A DNA stretch of 64,000 nucleotides from Ptychodera flava. Lineage: Eukaryota > Hemichordata > Enteropneusta > Ptychoderidae. The position numbers and the translations under genes are program-made. Every line of letters begins with the position of its first letter. Position 1 is the first letter of the stretch. The stretch is from contig NC_091947.1 of assembly GCF_041260155.1 (NCBI RefSeq), positions 26,050,115-26,114,114 on the forward strand, written 5' to 3'. Of this stretch, positions 58,651 to 64,000 are shown piece by piece. Below the pieces are notes generated by a model, which did not search any database, had not been told where the DNA came from, and saw nothing but the letters and a program-made list of their open reading frames with translations.

Positions 58651-59630
58651 GACAATTTTACTGAAGCGACTTATTTCGAGCAACCCTTTTAGGCAACTCA
58701 CATTATAGATGAAAGTCTGCTATGAAATTGTTATAATCTTACGGTCGAAAGGAAGTTCCAAACTTCAATCTTAGGTCAACCAGATTCTTCTATTCAAAGC
58801 CAGGACCAGCTCGAACATATGAAATCTCTCATATTCTCGACAATAATAACTGACCTCTATCAGGTTGTGAGTCATCGAAGTGGCCCATTCATCACGCTAC
58901 CGGTAGTTATTTATGTCATCCTAGCTATCTTCACATGAAATCCACGAACTCGAATAAATTTCAAAAATTGACAAGAGACTCTAGTTACTCGATATACATA
59001 CAAGTGCATGCCTATCTGTATCAAGTCCCATCGAAACAATGTAACAGTTACACGACACCATCATGCATGTAAGTGTTTTAGTGTTTTTACTATTTACCGT
59101 TGAACTAACACAATCAACCGCGCATACTAACACTGAAACATGTACATTTAATCCCATTTCTATAAAAGCACATTGCTGATAATTACGCCAACGTAAGATG
59201 GAATAGCTGACTGCATAATAACATAACATAATTTCTGAAATTTGATATCTCTCGATTTACTTACAAATAGTGAGTTGACTTTGATTTATGAAAAAAAAAC
59301 AATAGACTATAAAGTAACACCACAAGCTGGTTTATGCGGCATAAAATACTGCTGGCAGAGAGCTATCAAACATTGACATTTCAGATGCATACCTATGCAA
59401 GCGTGTAAGTTGGGATGTGAAGGAGACTGGATACATTACACAGTCACGGAAACAAAGCAACCATTCAAAGACGTAATGCTTCGTATTTTCTTCACGTTTA
59501 CCTGCTCAGATACAAAGTTATATTAGATGCAAAAGATGTGATGCATTTGTAAATAGCTGTGCACAGAGGCCACGCTGTTGCTGAACAACTACGTACTATA
59601 CTGTCATTGAATTAATTCTGTGGAAATTCC

Positions 59631-59944
59631 TTTTGTACTCCATCACATAGGAACATCTGAAATGAGAGTCGGCTTTACTTTTATTCTCCTTAATGAGGAG
59701 TCATCTGGTAAAACAAGAGAGCTTTCTTTCACTGACATCTGCTGGGGTCAAAGTGACTTCACTGCTTCCCCGTTCCTTCGCTAATTGTGTCTGTTGTGTC
59801 CTCATTTTAATTAGTTTAGTTTATTGTACATACATACACACAGACAGACAGACATACAGCTCTCTTGTTGTACAAGATGACTCCTCATTAAGGAGAATAA
59901 AAGGAAAGCCGACTCTCATTCCAGATGTTCCTATGAGTACAAAA
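59631..59944. mobile_element. Foldback/MITE, about 85-bp arms
   Basis: TTTTGTACTC ends; arms contain ATAGGAACATCTG.AATGAGA and CTCCTTAATGAGGAGTCATC with their complements. The left arm has a 6-base insertion. The 130-bp loop contains a CATA/CAGA microsatellite. Confidence 0.82.
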
Positions 59945-60253
59945 GTCCGTCCGTCCGTCTGTGTAACTATTTTAGTTAATTGTATTTTATGTTTCTCTAT
60001 CGTTTCTTTTGATCGGTCGTTAGCGCGCTTGTTTTTCTGCGTAATTTATTCAGTCTTTCCGACGATCCATTACTCACAAAATGACGTAAAAAGATTACAT
60101 CCGAAACGTCAGTTTTATATTACACTGCTGACAGAAAATTTAACTATAGTTTTTCATTATCCTGTAAATTCATTTTAACAGCGCTAGCGCACTGCCTCTT
60201 CTGTGTTGTTTATGTAAGCTGTCGAGAATAGTAAGAGTCAATATCACGGTCTC

Positions 60254-60420
60254 TGTATGTATGTATGTATGTATGTATGTATGTATGTATGTATGTATGT
60301 ATGTATGTATGTATGTATGTATGTATGTATGTATGTATGTACGCACGCACGCACGCACGCATGCATGCACGCATGCATGTATGTATGTATGTATGTATGT
60401 ATGTATGTGTATGTATGTAC
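60254..60420. repeat. (GTAT)n(GCAC)n microsatellite
   Basis: About 165 bp of GTAT units with a GCAC/GCAT centre. It borders the second copy of the 1-kb duplication. Confidence 0.95.
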
Positions 60421-60422
60421 AT

Positions 60423-61345
60423 GACTCAGTCTGCATCTATGCACAATCGTGTGTATTTGACGGAAACGTACTATAAACTGTGTGAAACGAGTCGAAAACT
60501 GTGTGAAACGAGTCTCTTCAATAAAGGGAGCGCTACTAGGTACTAGGTTTACCTACGATAACCTGACAGGAATACACTCGCTCACAAAAGGACTGAATCA
60601 TTGCAATATTATATAGTTCATAAGTAACATGAATAATTATATATTTGGTGTGTGTCGCTGTACTCTAAACTATCTCATCGAATGACGGCGCCCACTTTCT
60701 ACTTTGCTGTTTTTTGAACGGTTGCATTGAAACTAAAAGCGTTTCCTTGCAAACAGTACTCTTAAACTGGTCGATTTTTCACAATATACTTCTTAAGAGA
60801 GCCGGCCATTTCACGCATCTAGAACTCTTACTGAATAATAAATAATGAGCGCTTCCATCATAATATTGATATTTTCGATTTTCAAAAAAGTCATTCAAAA
60901 TTTGATGTCACAAATTATAGACCTGTTTCATTGCCTTGATTAATTAGCACATTTTTGAGAAAGTGATGCTTAATTCTTTTTACAATAATGATATATAATT
61001 CCGATTCATAACAACCATGGGTTTGTTAAGTATTGTTCTACTCAAACAAATCATGTGTCATATGTTGACTTTGCTGCTTCATCATTTAACAGGAAAAAGG
61101 AGGTCGACAGTGTGTTTATTGTTTTTCCAAAGGGTTTGATTCTGTTAATCATGTGTTTCTTGTAGGACGAAGTTAGGGGGACTTATGCATTGGCCTCCAT
61201 GGGTTCATCCGTCTGTCTTAGACAAGCCTGGGTCAATTGCTTTCATACTTAGTACAAGGATAGTACACTATGACATACATAAACACATTCATAGCTTTTA
61301 ATGTGGTATGCATAATTAGTATTTATTTTCATAGTTAGTAATTTT
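60423..61345 (+). repeat. 1-kb direct duplication, copy 2
   Basis: Parallels 57633-58650 in order and orientation, with scattered differences. Includes a second, more broken LINE RT piece at about 61000-61165. Confidence 0.85.
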
Positions 61346-62300
61346 GAAAAAGAGCTGTATTTCTGGAGAGACTTCACAAAAATTCAAAAGATATTGGCCA
61401 CACAAAGTTCTAATAGCACACAAAGACTTTTGTCAGTATTGTGTCAATTAATTGGTAATTTTCATATTTGATAAACTTTCATAATTAGCGGCTATTTCCA
61501 GGAATACTGCATCAAGTTTAATGAAACATGGCACAGATCCTGTTCTCACAATATTGTAATAGCATGCACAAACATTTAGCACTTTCATGCCAATTGGTTA
61601 CTGATTTTCATATTTAATGACTTTTCATCATAAAGGTGATAATATGTGTAGAATTACTGCAGAAAATTTTATGAAACCTGGTACAGATGTTTACCTCTCA
61701 ATGCTGTAATAGCGTGCAAAGACCTTCAGTAGTACCATGCCATTAACTACTAATTAGTATATTTAGGCTGCATTCACATCCATCTCTGGAGGGAGAGGGG
61801 GCGGGAAATTCAAAAAAGTTCTTAAATTTTTTTCAAATACCCTCTAACAAACTCGCAATGTGTTCAAGTCCTCTCCCCTGACTTGCTATAAGTTTGAAGT
61901 TCCCCCACCCCTTTGAAGGAAAGCAAATGTGGCTGGTATGGTGCTTCGTCCAAAAATATCAAATCACAATACATGTGAGACTCTTGGGCAAATTATTAAC
62001 ATTTTTCCCATAAAAACTAGTCACATCTCTACATTTATATGTGTGATAATTCATGTAAATGTATTTTGCTTGAAGTGGCAAGTAAAAAGGTGCATGTGTG
62101 TACAAATAATTTGATTTTTGGATTTCATCGATAATAATGAGTCACTATAAAATCCAAAAAATTGATTTTTGGATTTTATCGATAATGTTGATTGTGTGAT
62201 ATTTCCAGATATACTGCACCAAATTTGATGAATCTTGTTACGGATGTTGATCTAACAATGCTGCAATAGCGTGCAAAGACAAGTAGTAATATCATGCAGG
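61345..62300 (+). repeat. Degenerate tandem array, about 145-bp period
   Basis: TTCATATTTGATAAACTTTC at about 61458 and TTCATATTTAATGACTTTTC at about 61603, each followed by ACTGCA.CAA.TTTAATGAAA and TAATAGC.TGCA. Later units are disrupted. Confidence 0.65.
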
Positions 62301-62329
62301 GCTGTCAATGTTTTTCAGAATAGAAGGGT

Positions 62330-62445
62330 ACAAGTGAAAGAACAGGAGGGAACAGCCTTGTACGGAGCGAAGCGGAGCAAGGCGTGCGGCAAGCGCACGC
62401 GGGGGAGGCCAGGAGGGGGTGTCCCCCTCCTGAAGCTGAAGCTTT
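62330..62445. repeat. GC-rich repeat with short palindrome
   Basis: GGAGCGAAGCGGAGCAAGG and AGCGCACGCGGGGGAGG, ending in the perfect hairpin AGGAGGGGG-TGT-CCCCCTCCT. Composition contrasts sharply with the AT-rich flanks. Confidence 0.5.
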
Positions 62446-64000
62446 CCTAATTATTCATCTTCAATTGGTGGCCTGCGGTGGCACTTTTGAGGGCAATTTA
62501 CTGTCAAGTTTATTATAACTGAAGTATCAAAAGTAACATGAAATTGAATCTTGTGAAATAAATTATGAAAGACAAACAGAAGTATTCAGAGTTTATATGT
62601 TTATTGATACACCAGGTTATTATTATTTGCATATAAATTCTGTTGAATTACAACCTGCTTAATAAAGATCATAATCTGAACCATAATCAGAATCACTGAA
62701 GTACTCATCCAAGCCCAAGGCTTGTAGGGCAGTACCAGCTGACAATACCTCAATATCTCAGGCTGATGAAACAGTAGCTTCAGAAAGTACATCTGCAAAA
62801 ACTATTTCTTCAGATGTAGCTTTAGAAACAACACCTGCAGAAACTATTTCTTAAGAAACAACATCTGCAGAAAGTAATTCAAAAATTGTAATACGTTCCC
62901 ATTCAAAAACAGCTAATCGTATAATTAGAATTTTAAAAAATCTTGTCCCCACTGCAAAACTGATGTCATAACGTCACGACAAAAAATTCCAATTTACATC
63001 TGGTTGATGCTGCTGTAATTTTATTTGTCTGTTTCAAGACCTCTCCTCAGAGTTACCGGCTATGAATTTCCAGTGTGAAAATTTACAAATGTAATGGGGT
63101 AAATACGAGACCATTACCAGAGACAATTTGAGTAGACGCTACGTCATACAAACGATTACATACTCAAGTTTACATCCGCTAATGAAATTGCGTGGCTTCG
63201 TTGTCCGTCGGCCTCTCAATCGACAAGATTGAGAATATGCTGATTTGTTTACGTAGTAAATCCTTGCGCGTGAAAGTATACAATCAAATCTTTTCTCCTG
63301 ATGACTATCTATTCTGATATCCTTCACAGTAGTCCGAGTTTTGTCGAAACCCACGCTGGCCAAGTGGGTAGGCTCACTTCGCTTCATGCATGATATATCC
63401 ATATTCAAAACATGGTTTACCGCCGTACGTGCAAGATACCGCGAAAGTATATAGTCAAACCTAGCCAAAGTTTGTGATTGCCCTAAACATTAAAAAATGT
63501 TGGTCTTGGTAAATGATTTGAAGGATCGGAATACCGATATTTGCTTTTGAGGAAAGATTTCGGATGTCTGAAAATATTTATCGAACTTCAATACTCGGGC
63601 CTTCGAAACAACCACAGTACACACAGCATGTACTACCGTAAGAATACATTTCATAGAACGGCGGCATGGTGCAAACAAATTCAGTGGTAGTCAAACTCAC
63701 TAAAATTATGTCAATCCCCACAAAGTTTTTTTTTGCGTTGAGTAAACGATTCTTACTCATTGTAAAGAGTGTTCACGATCTGCAAACGGGAAAACAAATC
63801 AAAAATTCCAGTCGCTAAATACACGTAATGCTATGGCACTTTGCTCAGACGCGGCGTGAAATCTACATTGCATGCTATACCATTGATGGATTGAAACCCC
63901 GATCACTGAATTCCTCAGGAAATAAAATGATTTACAAATATTGACATTACTTTTATATCCAGAGCTAGTGTGAGCCTCTCGAGGGTCTTTTTTGGACCCA

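Larger units (their letters stand above)
57463..64000. other. Presumed GMC intron or flank, repeat-rich, no gene recognised
   Basis: The GMC N-terminal exons are not found here. The stretch holds a 1 kb direct duplication, LINE debris, a foldback, a GTAT microsatellite, a tandem array and a GC-rich repeat. 62.5-64.0 kb shows only short ORFs without family resemblance. Confidence 0.5.

Noticed and set aside
60170..60546. Tyr-Ile-His-Thr repeat ORFs
   Set aside because: Translation of the GTAT microsatellite.
63139..63468. 109-codon minus ORF
   Set aside because: It has a weak internal repetition (RFDYILSR / RFDCILSR) but no recognisable domain and no splice context. Not supported as a gene.

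Overview
The window looks like nuclear DNA of a marine invertebrate, probably a deuterostome (hemichordate, echinoderm or cephalochordate-like). It is AT-rich. Its genes are split by GT-AG introns, its conserved proteins are animal ones (sideroflexin, TMEM128, a GMC oxidoreductase), and it is crowded with microsatellites, foldback elements, SINEs and retroelement debris. The Ty3/gypsy element at the left edge belongs to the Gmr1-like group, which has been described from deuterostomes. The species assignment is inference.

Layout. 1-4982: a decayed Gmr1-like LTR retrotransposon on the minus strand, cut by the window edge. Going 5' to 3' it reads LTR, proline-tRNA-type primer site, gag, protease, integrase, reverse transcriptase. 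6428-7356: the first two coding exons of a sideroflexin gene (minus). The rest of that gene must lie left of the window, which puts the retrotransposon inside its intron. 7357-14953: mostly featureless, with a 1.2 kb hAT-like non-autonomous transposon. 14954-18185: a complete four-exon TMEM128 gene (plus, 176 aa). 18186-24474: intergenic, with microsatellite-linked tandem arrays. 24537-28302: a gene for a 12-helix membrane protein of unrecognised family (minus), nearly all in one 465-codon exon, with a probable 15-codon first exon 2.3 kb upstream. 28303-35180: MITE-like palindromes, a Crypton-like coding fragment and a tandem array. 35181-57462: fourteen exons of a GMC-family FAD oxidoreductase (choline dehydrogenase-like, minus). 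Every splice phase agrees and they give a continuous 476-residue C-terminal part; the N-terminal FAD-binding exons lie right of the window. Its introns hold most of the repeats. 57463-64000: intron or flanking DNA with a direct 1 kb duplication, non-LTR retrotransposon debris, a foldback element and another tandem array.

The host genes look like unrelated housekeeping or metabolic loci. Sideroflexin is a mitochondrial inner-membrane carrier, TMEM128 is a small four-helix membrane protein, and GMC proteins oxidise alcohols with FAD. No operon-like or cooperative arrangement is visible. The most unusual material is the integrase-before-RT retroelement with a SCAN-like capsid, the family of about 140-147 bp tandem arrays that follow tetranucleotide microsatellites, the tandem (not dispersed) tRNA-derived SINE units, and the histidine-rich 12-helix protein with a near-perfect hairpin just after its stop codon.
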